Positions 6,009 through 11,182 of a stretch of 12,943 nt of DNA are shown here, one piece after another. Origin of the DNA: JALRHH01 sp964638875 (GTDB lineage Bacteria; Patescibacteriota; Saccharimonadia; Saccharimonadales; JALRHH01); the NCBI GenBank assembly GCA_964638875.1, contig CAZXBL010000029.1, forward strand, positions 1 through 12,943. The letters are read 5' to 3'. Each line of letters begins with the position of its first letter. The stretch's first letter is position 1. The translations under genes and the position numbers were made by a program. The notes beneath the pieces are model-generated. The model did no database searches. It was given only the letters and a program-made list of their open reading frames with translations, and was not told the origin of the DNA.

Positions 6009-6638
6009 ATGGTTGAACAATTGTTTGGGTCCAAGACACGTGTTAAGTTGCTGCAGTTGTTTTACAGCAATCCTGGCCGTTCATTTTATGTACGTGAGAT
6101 TACACGCAAAATTGACGAGCAAATAAACTCAGTTCGTCGTGAACTAGCAAACTTACTCAGTATTGGAATTATTTCGTCCGACACTAACAACAATCGCTTA
6201 TATTACGAAGTCGATCAAAGCTACGAATACTACACGCCACTAGCAGCAATCTTTGGCGGCGGTGTCATGGCAGCACCTGCAGCGCCAGCTGCGGATGTGC
6301 AGGCAACAAGCATTAAGACACTAGGAAACGTTCGTTTGGCATTCTACACAGGGCAATTCACCAGAGATGACACTAGTGGTACTGATTTGCTGATAGTCGG
6401 TGATGTTAACCAGACCAAACTGTCTAAGTTTATATCCGAGCTCGAGAGCCAAGAGGGCAAGGAACTGCGCTTTACGGTCATGCAGCCACAAGAATTCAAG
6501 TACCGTCAGCAAGTAAACGATCGCTTCTTGACGCTTGTGATGGCGGCAAAAAAGCAGGTTTTAGTCGACAAAGACAAGATGCTTTCAGACCAAAAATCAG
6601 AAAAACCTGAAAAATCAGAAGAAACAGAGGAGATATAA
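6009..6638 (+). CDS. Winged-helix regulator with degenerate nucleotidyltransferase-like domain
   Basis: A 209-residue protein. Residues 1-70 form a winged helix (L-F-G-S-K-T-R-V-K-L-L-Q-L-F, then S-F-Y-V-R-E-I-T-R as recognition region and R-R-E-L-A-N-L). An Ala/Pro/Gly linker (about 78-95) leads to a domain containing T-G-Q-F...S-G-T-D-L-L-I-V-G-D. This resembles the MNT-type nucleotidyltransferase signature (G-S...S-D-I-D-L-L-V), but the glycine-serine and the first aspartate pair are not conserved, so catalysis is doubtful. The C-terminal tail is Lys/Glu-rich and probably disordered. A DNA-binding role is likely; the target is unknown. One nucleotide separates it from the next gene, so the two form an operon. 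Confidence 0.7.
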   Translation: MVEQLFGSKTRVKLLQLFYSNPGRSFYVREITRKIDEQINSVRRELANLLSIGIISSDTNNNRLYYEVDQSYEYYTPLAAIFGGGVMAAPAAPAADVQATSIKTLGNVRLAFYTGQFTRDDTSGTDLLIVGDVNQTKLSKFISELESQEGKELRFTVMQPQEFKYRQQVNDRFLTLVMAAKKQVLVDKDKMLSDQKSEKPEKSEETEEI

Positions 6639-6639
6639 T

Positions 6640-7266
6640 ATGGAGCTACAGTATTTTGGTGGAAATTGTGTCAAACTCATAACCAAGAAAGCGACCGTAA
6701 CAGTTGACGACACGCTTAGTGGATTAGGCGCAAAGTCTGTGACCAAGGCTGGTGATATTAGCCTATTCACCGGTACCCATCGTCTGCCAACAGCCGAGAG
6801 TAAAATTGTAATCGACGAGCCAGGGGAGTACGAAGTATCTGATATTTCCGTCCAAGGTATTGCAGCTCGTGCACATATTGATGAAGAGGGCGTTAACAAC
6901 GCAACAATATACAAGGTTATTATTGATGATGTCCGCGTAGCGGTCATTGGCCACGTTTACCCAGCGCTCAGCAGCGCACAGCTTGAGGCACTCGGCACAA
7001 TTGACGTTTTGGTTATCCCAGTAGGTGGCAACGGTTACACGGTTGACCCAATTGGTGCGTTAAAACTCGTTAAAGATATTGAACCAAAGCTAGTCATCCC
7101 AACCCACTACCATGACAAAGGCCTGAAGTACCCAGTACCGCAGCAACCTCTAGAAGAAGCAATCAAGGCACTTGCAATGGAGCCACGCGAAACAGTAGCG
7201 AAACTAAAGGTAAAAGCTGGTGAACTTGGTGATTTAACACAACTCGTAGTTCTTGAACATCAGTAG
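6640..7266 (+). CDS. Metallo-beta-lactamase-fold protein with reduced metal site
   Basis: A 208-residue protein with the compact MBL fold of the UPF0173/Lactamase_B_3 type: M-E-L-Q-Y-F-G-G-N at the start, a V-I-D-E-P-G-E-Y-E-V segment, then I-G104-H105, L-V-I-P-V-G-G-N-G and I-P-T155-H156-Y-H158-D. These last blocks are well kept. The first metal motif H-x-H-x-D-H is absent; its place is taken by F-T-G-T-H47-R-L-P. The protein may bind one metal or none, so hydrolase activity is uncertain. The ribosome site GAGGAG lies 8 nt upstream of ATG 6640. It is co-transcribed with the winged-helix gene and followed by a bidirectional terminator. Confidence 0.75.
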   Translation: MELQYFGGNCVKLITKKATVTVDDTLSGLGAKSVTKAGDISLFTGTHRLPTAESKIVIDEPGEYEVSDISVQGIAARAHIDEEGVNNATIYKVIIDDVRVAVIGHVYPALSSAQLEALGTIDVLVIPVGGNGYTVDPIGALKLVKDIEPKLVIPTHYHDKGLKYPVPQQPLEEAIKALAMEPRETVAKLKVKAGELGDLTQLVVLEHQ

Positions 7267-7287
7267 TTCTAAAGAAAGCCTTAGTAA

Positions 7288-7318
7288 AATAAAAACTCCC
7301 GGTACGGGAGTTTTTATT
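7288..7318. terminator. Bidirectional intrinsic terminator
   Basis: AATAAAAACTCCC / GGGAGTTTTTATT with a 5-nt loop; A and T tracts on both sides make it work in both directions. It separates the convergent MBL-fold gene (+) and rpmB (-). Its right arm runs into the rpmB stop codon. Confidence 0.92.
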
Positions 7319-7511
7319 AAGCGGCGATGACGCCTTTCTTTTTGAGCGTGCGAATTGCTTGCGTGCTTAGCTTCATCGTAACCTTCTTGCCGTCGACTAC
7401 GAGAGTCTTCTTCTGGAGGTTAGGCTTCCATACCTTCTTGGTGTGGCGCTGAGAGAAGCTGACATTGCTACCAAATTGCTTGCCCTTGCCAGTGATTTCA
7501 CACTTCTGCAT
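7317..7511 (-). CDS. rpmB: 50S ribosomal protein L28
   Basis: A 64-residue basic protein with the L28 pattern: M-Q-K-C-E-I-T-G-K at the start, G-S-N-V-S-F-S-x-R-H-T-K-K-V-W-K-P-N-L in the middle, and K-V-T-M-K-L-S-T-x-A-I-R-T-L-K-K near the end. The normal C-x-x-T-G-K at the N-terminus confirms the ATG at 7511, preceded by AAGGA at 6 nt; a longer frame upstream has no L28 similarity. It is monocistronic, with its own promoter and a shared terminator. It is a component of the large ribosomal subunit, near the exit-site region. Confidence 0.96.
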   Translation of the reverse strand: MQKCEITGKGKQFGSNVSFSQRHTKKVWKPNLQKKTLVVDGKKVTMKLSTQAIRTLKKKGVIAA

Positions 7512-7563
7512 TGTTAATCCTTCCGTTCCGCTCGCACTAATCGGCTGGAACATTCAAGGGCAA

Positions 7564-7592
7564 AGTATAGCCGTTTCTCCCCTGTAAGTCAA
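7564..7592 (-). promoter_or_regulatory. Promoter of rpmB
   Basis: On the minus strand: TTGACT (7592-7587), 17-bp spacer, TATACT (7569-7564). The expected start near 7557 gives a leader of about 45 nt with a normal ribosome site. Confidence 0.85.
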
Positions 7593-7614
7593 GAGTAAAA
7601 CAGGGAAGATCATC

Positions 7615-7623
7615 TGGTATACT
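7615..7623 (+). promoter_or_regulatory. Extended -10 promoter of the M50 protease gene
   Basis: TGG-TATACT ends 9 nt before ATG 7633, with no Shine-Dalgarno sequence between, so the mRNA is probably leaderless or has a leader of 2-3 nt. It is divergent from, and about 25 bp away from, the rpmB -35 box. Confidence 0.6.
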
Positions 7624-7632
7624 ATTTTAAGC

Positions 7633-8259
7633 ATGACATTTGATGTATCGAATCTAATTCTTATTATTATTGCGCTGACAATAGCCATTACCATCCATGA
7701 GATGATGCATGCTTTTACAGCGCACTGGTTGGGCGATGATACCGCCCACAGAGAAGGCAGAATTACGCTTAATCCTTTGGCTCATATTGACCCACTGATG
7801 ACAATTGCTCTACCTGCGGGGCTTATATTGCTCGGGTTGCCGCCCATCCTCGCCGCTAAGCCGGTGCCATTCAACCCTGACAGAGTAAGATTTGATGAGT
7901 TTGGGGCAGCGCTCGTCGGTTTAGCCGGACCATTAACCAACTTAGCACTCGCGGTACTCTCGGCTGGCTTACTTGGTATATTGCAGCCAGATTTTGGTAC
8001 GTTGGTTAGAGATTTCTTGCTGCTGTTTATGCAGTTAAATATTGGTCTTTTTGTATTTAACATGTTGCCGATCCCGCCATTGGACGGGTCACGTGTACTC
8101 TATGCTTTTGCACCAGAGCCAGTACAGCGTTTTATGGCACAACTAGAACAATACGGTATAGTTTTTACACTAGTGCTTCTATTCCTGCTGCTTCAGATGG
8201 GTATACTGGGCCCGATACTCAATAATCTCAATACGTTCTTTTTGAACCTTCTCGTCTAA
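7633..8259 (+). CDS. Site-2 protease family (M50) zinc metalloprotease
   Basis: A 208-residue multi-pass membrane protein. The first hydrophobic segment carries H22-E23-M-M-H26, the zinc-binding and catalytic motif, and N143-M-L-P-I-P-P-L-D151-G-S-R supplies the third metal ligand (D151) as in SpoIVFB/Rip-like proteases. Hydrophobic segments lie at about 7-28, 55-77, 88-116, 122-146 and 170-205. Such proteases cut transmembrane helices within the bilayer, often of anti-sigma factors or signal peptides. No PDZ or CBS domain is present, so this is the minimal form common in many bacteria. No substrate can be read from the context. The gene stands alone, with its own promoter and no terminator before the next RNA gene. 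Confidence 0.88.
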   Translation: MTFDVSNLILIIIALTIAITIHEMMHAFTAHWLGDDTAHREGRITLNPLAHIDPLMTIALPAGLILLGLPPILAAKPVPFNPDRVRFDEFGAALVGLAGPLTNLALAVLSAGLLGILQPDFGTLVRDFLLLFMQLNIGLFVFNMLPIPPLDGSRVLYAFAPEPVQRFMAQLEQYGIVFTLVLLFLLLQMGILGPILNNLNTFFLNLLV

Positions 8260-8271
8260 GCATATTCGCGA

Positions 8272-8277
8272 TATAAT
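8272..8277 (+). promoter_or_regulatory. -10 box of a small RNA transcription unit
   Basis: A perfect TATAAT 7 nt before the 5' end predicted for the structured RNA. The -35 region (TTCTCG at 17 bp) is weak. Confidence 0.5.
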
Positions 8278-8283
8278 AGAAGC

Positions 8284-8468
8284 AGGCTTACGCAACTAAA
8301 GAGGCCTGTAATGATAATCTGAATACTTATCATTAGGGATTCCAATATTCGTGTAACACTGCGGTGTTATCGTGCGGAGACCCACCTGGAGATTTATAGT
8401 CCGGGTTGTCATAAGGTCTCGCATAAGCCGACATAAAAAGTCCGAAGAACTCTTCGGACTTTTTATGT
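8284..8468 (+). ncRNA. Structured non-coding RNA of unknown class
   Basis: No ORF fits here, but the sequence folds coherently. Closing helix P1 is GGCTTACGC (8285-8293) with GCATAAGCC (8421-8429), one mismatch. P2 is GAGGCC (8301-8306) with GGTCTC (8415-8420), leaving a 7-nt AACTAAA bulge on the 5' side. Inside P2 are three hairpins: a 9-bp stem TAATGATAA/TTATCATTA (8309-8335); GGGATTCC/GGAGACCC (8336-8383) capped by TAACAC-TGCG-GTGTTA; and ACCTGGA/TCCGGGT (8384-8406). This makes a four-way junction. The RNA begins just after a TATAAT and is followed at once by an intrinsic terminator. It lacks the signatures I would expect for SRP RNA, tmRNA or a long-hairpin 6S RNA. Strand choice rests on the promoter; the fold is also possible on the other strand. 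Confidence 0.6.
8431..8468. terminator. Bidirectional intrinsic terminator shared by the ncRNA (+) and the tRNA locus (-)
   Basis: A perfect inverted repeat with 18-nt arms, ACATAAAAAGTCCGAAGA (8431-8448) and its complement (8451-8468). T5 tracts occur on both strands. Its right end touches the encoded CCA of the split tRNA. Confidence 0.92.
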
Positions 8469-8737
8469 GGTCGGGGTGACAAGACTTGAACTTGCGACCC
8501 ATACACGACCAGTGGTCGTGTATGTTTTCCTTGCTTGTCCCAAAGCCGAACGCATTCGGCGAAGATAGATATGACACGGTCCCTATAATATAGAAATGGT
8601 CAGGGTGACTGGACTTGAACCAGCGCTCTCGCGACCCCCAGCCGCGCGCTTTACCAACTAAGCTACACCCTGATATCTGGCCATTTAAGCATCAAAAGAT
8701 ACTTTGGCGTACGCGCTACCAACTGCGCCACACCCCG
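8468..8737 (-). tRNA. Split tRNA-Pro-like gene: two complementary halves around a 200-nt insert
   Basis: On the minus strand, 8737-8707 is a clean tRNA 5' half: acceptor CGGGGTG, T8, D arm GCGC-AGTTGGTA-GCGC, and anticodon 5' strand TACGC. Bases 8506-8468 are a matching 3' half: GTGTA, variable loop ending GGGTC, T arm GCAAG-TTCAAGT-CTTGT, acceptor CACCCCG, A73 and encoded CCA. The acceptor pairs 7/7 and the anticodon stem 5/5 with one G-U. C1-G72 and the GGGTC variable loop are typical of bacterial tRNA-Pro. The exon pieces total 70 nt, leaving 7 nt for the missing anticodon loop. The 200-nt insert (8507-8706) contains a complete tRNA-Pro(GGG). The 3' anticodon strand is also part of an 11-bp hairpin (8500-8524). 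TGG lies at the positions of an anticodon just before GTGTA, but U33 and a purine at 37 are missing. This is either an intron-containing tRNA or a disrupted gene. Confidence 0.6.
8597..8672 (-). tRNA. tRNA-Pro (anticodon GGG)
   Basis: A complete 76-nt cloverleaf including CCA: acceptor CAGGGTG/CACCCTG, D arm GCTT-AGTTGGTA-AAGC, anticodon stem CGCGG/TCGCG with loop CTGGGGG (U33, anticodon GGG), variable loop AGAGC, T arm GCTGG-TTCAAGT-CCAGT, discriminator A and encoded CCA. C1-G72 and the anticodon indicate proline, reading CCC/CCU. It lies inside the insert that separates the two halves of another tRNA-Pro-like gene, on the same strand, and is presumably on the same transcript. Confidence 0.93.
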
Positions 8738-8785
8738 GACAAGCATTATTCTAGCTTATATAGAGGTGAATTAACAGATGTGAGG

Positions 8786-8791
8786 TACAAT
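8786..8791 (+). promoter_or_regulatory. -10 box of the dehydratase-RNase H gene
   Basis: TACAAT ends 7 nt before ATG 8799, with no ribosome site and no clear -35. The mRNA is likely leaderless. Confidence 0.5.
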
Positions 8792-8798
8792 AGTATCC

Positions 8799-9503
8799 AT
8801 GTGGCAAAATATTGAAAACAAGCTATACAAAAAGTTTGAATTTGATGATTTCAGGAGTGCTTTTGATTTCATGCACAAAGTTGCTGCCTTGGCAGAGCGC
8901 CAGAATCACCACCCTACAATTACGAATACGTACACCCAGGTAGAAATCTGGCTCAGCACACATAGTGCGGGCGATGTAGTGACCGAGAAAGATGAAGCCA
9001 TGGCCAAGCTCATAGACCACCTGTTACCAATAGAACCAGCCGAAGAAATTGAGCAGCCAGCAGAGATAACTGTAGAACCGACAATCTCCATTCCAAAACA
9101 GATTAAACTCTTTGGCGATGGCGGGTCACGTGGTAACCCCGGGCCATCTGCGTCTGGTTATGTACTGTTAGATATGAATGACAATATTCTTTTTAAGACG
9201 GGTGTATATCTGGGCATTACAACTAATAATCAGGCAGAGTACCAGGCTCTGAAATTTGGGCTAGAAGAAGCACTTAAGTTAGGCGCGAGAGAAGTCGCGG
9301 TTCATATGGATAGCCTTCTGGTGATCAACCAAATGAAGGGTATATTCAAGGTAAAAAACCGTGATTTATGGCCGATCCACGAGTCTATTAAAGAAACAGC
9401 AACTAAGTTCAAAAAAGTAACCTATACACATGTGCCGCGCGAGCTTAACAAACTTGCAGATGCTGAAGTGAATACTACTCTTGACGCCGAAGCTGGCAAG
9501 TAG
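8799..9503 (+). CDS. Fusion of pterin-4a-carbinolamine dehydratase-like domain and RNase HI
   Basis: A 234-residue protein with two domains. Residues 1-76 match the pterin-4a-carbinolamine dehydratase (PCD/DCoH) fold: W2, F-E-F-D-D-F-x-x-A-F-x-F, V-A-A-L-A-E33-x3-H37-H38-P39, Y45, T-H55, then T-E-K-D65. The catalytic histidines of the family are present; the loop between H55 and the aspartate is one residue longer than usual. A Glu/Pro-rich linker (77-100) leads to an RNase HI domain: D107-G-G-S-R-G-N-P-G-P, E147 in A-E-Y, D171 in M-D-S, H211 and A-D221-A-E-V-N225, so the D-E-D-D set is complete. RNase HI removes RNA from RNA-DNA hybrids. Why the pterin-binding fold is attached is unknown; PCD proteins also dimerise and can bind protein partners. 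No frameshift or internal start suggests two genes. It lies directly upstream of rnpB. Confidence 0.88.
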   Translation: MWQNIENKLYKKFEFDDFRSAFDFMHKVAALAERQNHHPTITNTYTQVEIWLSTHSAGDVVTEKDEAMAKLIDHLLPIEPAEEIEQPAEITVEPTISIPKQIKLFGDGGSRGNPGPSASGYVLLDMNDNILFKTGVYLGITTNNQAEYQALKFGLEEALKLGAREVAVHMDSLLVINQMKGIFKVKNRDLWPIHESIKETATKFKKVTYTHVPRELNKLADAEVNTTLDAEAGK

Positions 9504-9513
9504 ATACCCAGAG

Positions 9514-9522
9514 TGCTAAAAT
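9514..9522 (+). promoter_or_regulatory. Extended -10 promoter of rnpB
   Basis: TGC-TAAAAT 4-7 nt before the predicted 5' end of RNase P RNA. It starts 11 nt after the previous stop codon. No good -35 is seen. Confidence 0.5.
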
Positions 9523-9525
9523 ATA

Positions 9526-9880
9526 GGGGTCAGGCTATCGGCTGGCCGCTTGCACTTTGGTGTAAGAGGAAAGTCCGGGCAGCGTAGGGAAAGACAGTTG
9601 CTAACGGCAACCGGGGGCAACCCTAGGGAAAGTGCCACAGAAACGAAACTACCTTAGCAATAGGGAAAAGATGAAACGAGTGGGGTAAAAGCCCACAGCC
9701 CTGTACGGCGACGTGCGGGGGAGGTAAACCCTGTCTGCTGCAAGGAGATCAGTCCAACATAGGTTTCCCGCCTGGGCTGGTCACAAGATCCGCTTGAGTC
9801 TGCCAGCAATGGTAGAACTAGATAGATGGTCAGCGCCTACTTGTAGGTACAAAACCCGGCTTATAGATAATCTGACATAA
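9526..9880 (+). ncRNA. rnpB: RNase P RNA, bacterial type A
   Basis: Catalytic RNA that cuts the 5' leader from tRNA precursors. Conserved region I reads GAGGAAAGTCCGGGC (9566-9580). GCCACAGAAAC follows at 9634, then GAGGTAAACCC at 9721 and AGATAGATGGTCAGC at 9820. Conserved region V reads ACAAAACCCGGCTTATAG (9849-9866). The ends pair as P1 through GTCAG (9529-9533) and CTGAC (9872-9876), with further TATC/GATA pairing. The length of about 350 nt and the element order fit the ancestral type A fold. The exact ends are inferred from the -10 box and P1. A terminator follows about 80 nt downstream, after two extra hairpins. Confidence 0.95.
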
Positions 9881-9934
9881 TGAGATAACCGAGATAGGTT
9901 TTCTCATCGCGCGGTGAAATCAAAGATTTCTCCG
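9880..9934 (+). other. Two hairpins between rnpB and its terminator
   Basis: ATGAGATAACC (9880-9890) pairs with GGTTTTCTCAT (9897-9907) apart from one T-T mismatch. CGGTGAAATC (9912) pairs with GATTTCTCCG (to 9934), also around a T-T mismatch. Neither is followed by a T run, so they are not terminators. They may be a 3' extension of the rnpB precursor or a small RNA. Confidence 0.5.
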
Positions 9935-9957
9935 GTTGCTCTTTCCTGGATAAGGAT

Positions 9958-9990
9958 AAAAATACCTCAGAGTAAATCTGAGGTATTTTT
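9958..9990. terminator. Bidirectional terminator between rnpB and rplT
   Basis: AAAAATACCTCAGA / TCTGAGGTATTTTT with a 5-nt loop. A and T tracts on both sides serve the two convergent units. Confidence 0.93.
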
Positions 9991-10012
9991 GCAATAAGGA
10001 GTTTGGAGTAAC

Positions 10013-10354
10013 TTATTTAGCTGACTTAACAACAGCTTCAAAAGCCTTTGGTTCGTTAACCGCTAATTCTGCAAGAATCTTACGATCGAGTGATACGTTA
10101 GCTTTCTTGAGGCCAGCGATCAAACGGCTGTAAGTTGTACCGTTCAAACGAGCACCAGCGTTAATACGGGTATTCCACAACTGGCGGAAAGTTCGCTTGC
10201 GGTCCTTGCGGTCGCGTGTTGCGTTTTCCATTGCCTTGGTAATGGCTTGCTTACCGCGCTTGATGCTGCTGCGGTTACTGCGGGTCATACCCTTGGTAGC
10301 AGCCCTTACTTTATTGTGTCTTGCGCGTGATGTTACGCCTCTTTTAACTCGCAT
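10013..10354 (-). CDS. rplT: 50S ribosomal protein L20
   Basis: A 113-residue basic protein with the L20 pattern: M-R-V-K-R-G-V-x-S-R-A-R-H-N-K-V at the N-terminus, a long basic helix, R-D-R-K-D-R-K-R-T-F-R-Q-L-W-N-T-R-I-N-A in the middle, and L-N-G-T-T-Y-S-R-L-I-x-G-L-K-K-A-N-V-x-L-D-R-K-I-L-A-E-L-A towards the end. It is an assembly protein of the large subunit that binds 23S rRNA. The gene begins 3 nt after rpmI, with GGAAAATAGGA as ribosome site inside the end of rpmI. It is the last gene of the infC operon and ends before a bidirectional terminator. Confidence 0.97.
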   Translation of the reverse strand: MRVKRGVTSRARHNKVRAATKGMTRSNRSSIKRGKQAITKAMENATRDRKDRKRTFRQLWNTRINAGARLNGTTYSRLIAGLKKANVSLDRKILAELAVNEPKAFEAVVKSAK

Positions 10355-10357
10355 GTC

Positions 10358-10552
10358 CTATTTTCCAATCTTCAACTTAACGTTCTTTGCCATCTTGCCG
10401 ACAATTCCGCCTGATACAGCGTAACGACGCTTACGGGCAGCTGACTTCTTAGATAGCAGGTGATTACTGCCGGAATGTCCGTGCAAAACCTTACCATTCT
10501 TGGTGACGCGGATACGGTCTTTTGTTCCGCTATGATTCTTTAACTTTGGCAT
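10358..10552 (-). CDS. rpmI: 50S ribosomal protein L35
   Basis: A 64-residue basic protein of normal L35 length: M-P-K-L-K-N-H-S-G-T-K-D-R at the start, G-K-V-L-H-G-H-S-G-S-N-H-L-L-S-K-K in the middle and R-K-R-R in the second half. Binds 23S rRNA in the large subunit. The ATG at 10552 has AAGGAG 8 nt upstream and overlaps infC by 23 nt, so translation is probably coupled to IF3. The order infC-rpmI-rplT is the widely conserved operon. Confidence 0.96.
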   Translation of the reverse strand: MPKLKNHSGTKDRIRVTKNGKVLHGHSGSNHLLSKKSAARKRRYAVSGGIVGKMAKNVKLKIGK

Positions 10553-11060
10553 TACTGTTACTCCTTATAACAAAACTTAGTTGTTTGCCGGAGAGTTGGG
10601 GCTGTTGATCGACAATAATGTTTTCACCAAACATTTCGATAACTCTCTCTGCTAATTTAAACCCTAGATCTTTATGTGCGTTTTCGCGTCCACGGAAGAA
10701 CACGGTTAGCTTGACCTTGTGACCGGCATCTAGGAACCCATTCACTTTTCGGATTTTAACTCCGAGATCATTGTCGCCGATCTTGAGCCCAAAGCGCATC
10801 TGCTTCACCTCTAAGGCTTTAGCGTTCATTCTGCTTTTTGCTAACTGCTTTGTCTTCTGGTAATTGTATTTACCCCAGTCAACAATTTTGCATACGGGCG
10901 GATCAGCGTTCGGTGACACTTCTACCAGGTCCAGTCCACGTTCTGCTGCAAGGTCCAGTGCTTCACTCCGCGACAAAACACCTAGTTGGGTTCCATCTGC
11001 GTCGATGACACGAAGATTTGCTGCTCGAATTGCCCCATTCAAGCGAGTGGTCTGGGCGAT
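10530..11060 (-). CDS. infC: Translation initiation factor IF-3, probable AUC start codon
   Basis: IF3 binds the 30S subunit, checks the initiator tRNA and start codon, and prevents premature 50S joining. The protein shows both IF3 domains: N-terminal R-L-N-G-A-I-R...V-R-V-I-D-type segment, L-D-L-V-E-V-S-P-N-A-D-P-P-V-C-K-I-V-D-W-G-K-Y linker region, and C-terminal M-R-F-G-L-K-I...K-V-K-L-T-V-F-F-R-G-R-E. No ATG, GTG or TTG starts the frame before the conserved R-x-N-x-x-I-R block; the TTG at 11042 falls inside it. AAGGAG (11073-11068) lies 7 nt before an in-frame ATC (11060-11058), giving a 176-residue product beginning (M)-A-Q-T-T-R-L-N. Rare AUU/AUC/AUA starts are known for infC and allow IF3 to repress its own synthesis. 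Confidence 0.93.
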   Translation of the reverse strand: MAQTTRLNGAIRAANLRVIDADGTQLGVLSRSEALDLAAERGLDLVEVSPNADPPVCKIVDWGKYNYQKTKQLAKSRMNAKALEVKQMRFGLKIGDNDLGVKIRKVNGFLDAGHKVKLTVFFRGRENAHKDLGFKLAERVIEMFGENIIVDQQPQLSGKQLSFVIRSNSNAKVKES

Positions 11061-11096
11061 ATCAGTGCTCCTTACTTATTAAAGCTAATCCCAAGG

Positions 11097-11125
11097 ATTG
11101 TAACAGATACCGTAACAGAGGTCAA
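11097..11125 (-). promoter_or_regulatory. Promoter of the infC-rpmI-rplT operon
   Basis: On the minus strand: TTGACC (11125-11120), 17-bp spacer, TACAAT (11102-11097). The start near 11090 gives a leader of about 30 nt carrying the AAGGAG ribosome site. Confidence 0.85.
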
Positions 11126-11147
11126 GCGATTATGCGTGCTCCTGGAG

Positions 11148-11153
11148 TATAAT
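11148..11153 (+). promoter_or_regulatory. -10 box of the lipoprotein gene
   Basis: A perfect TATAAT, 29 bp before ATG 11183 and divergent from the infC promoter, whose -35 lies 22 bp to the left. No clear -35 of its own is visible. Confidence 0.55.
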
Positions 11154-11182
11154 AGCGACATACTTACACTAAGGAGTTGAAG

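Noticed and set aside
8296..8577. A 93-codon minus-strand frame.
   Set aside because: It runs across the structured RNA, a perfect terminator palindrome and a tRNA 3' half, so it is a chance frame.
8507..8706. A group I intron in the split tRNA.
   Set aside because: I could not find the conserved P7/P3 core elements, and the 5' half does not end in U; the complete internal tRNA also does not fit a usual group I intron. A covariance search could still overturn this.
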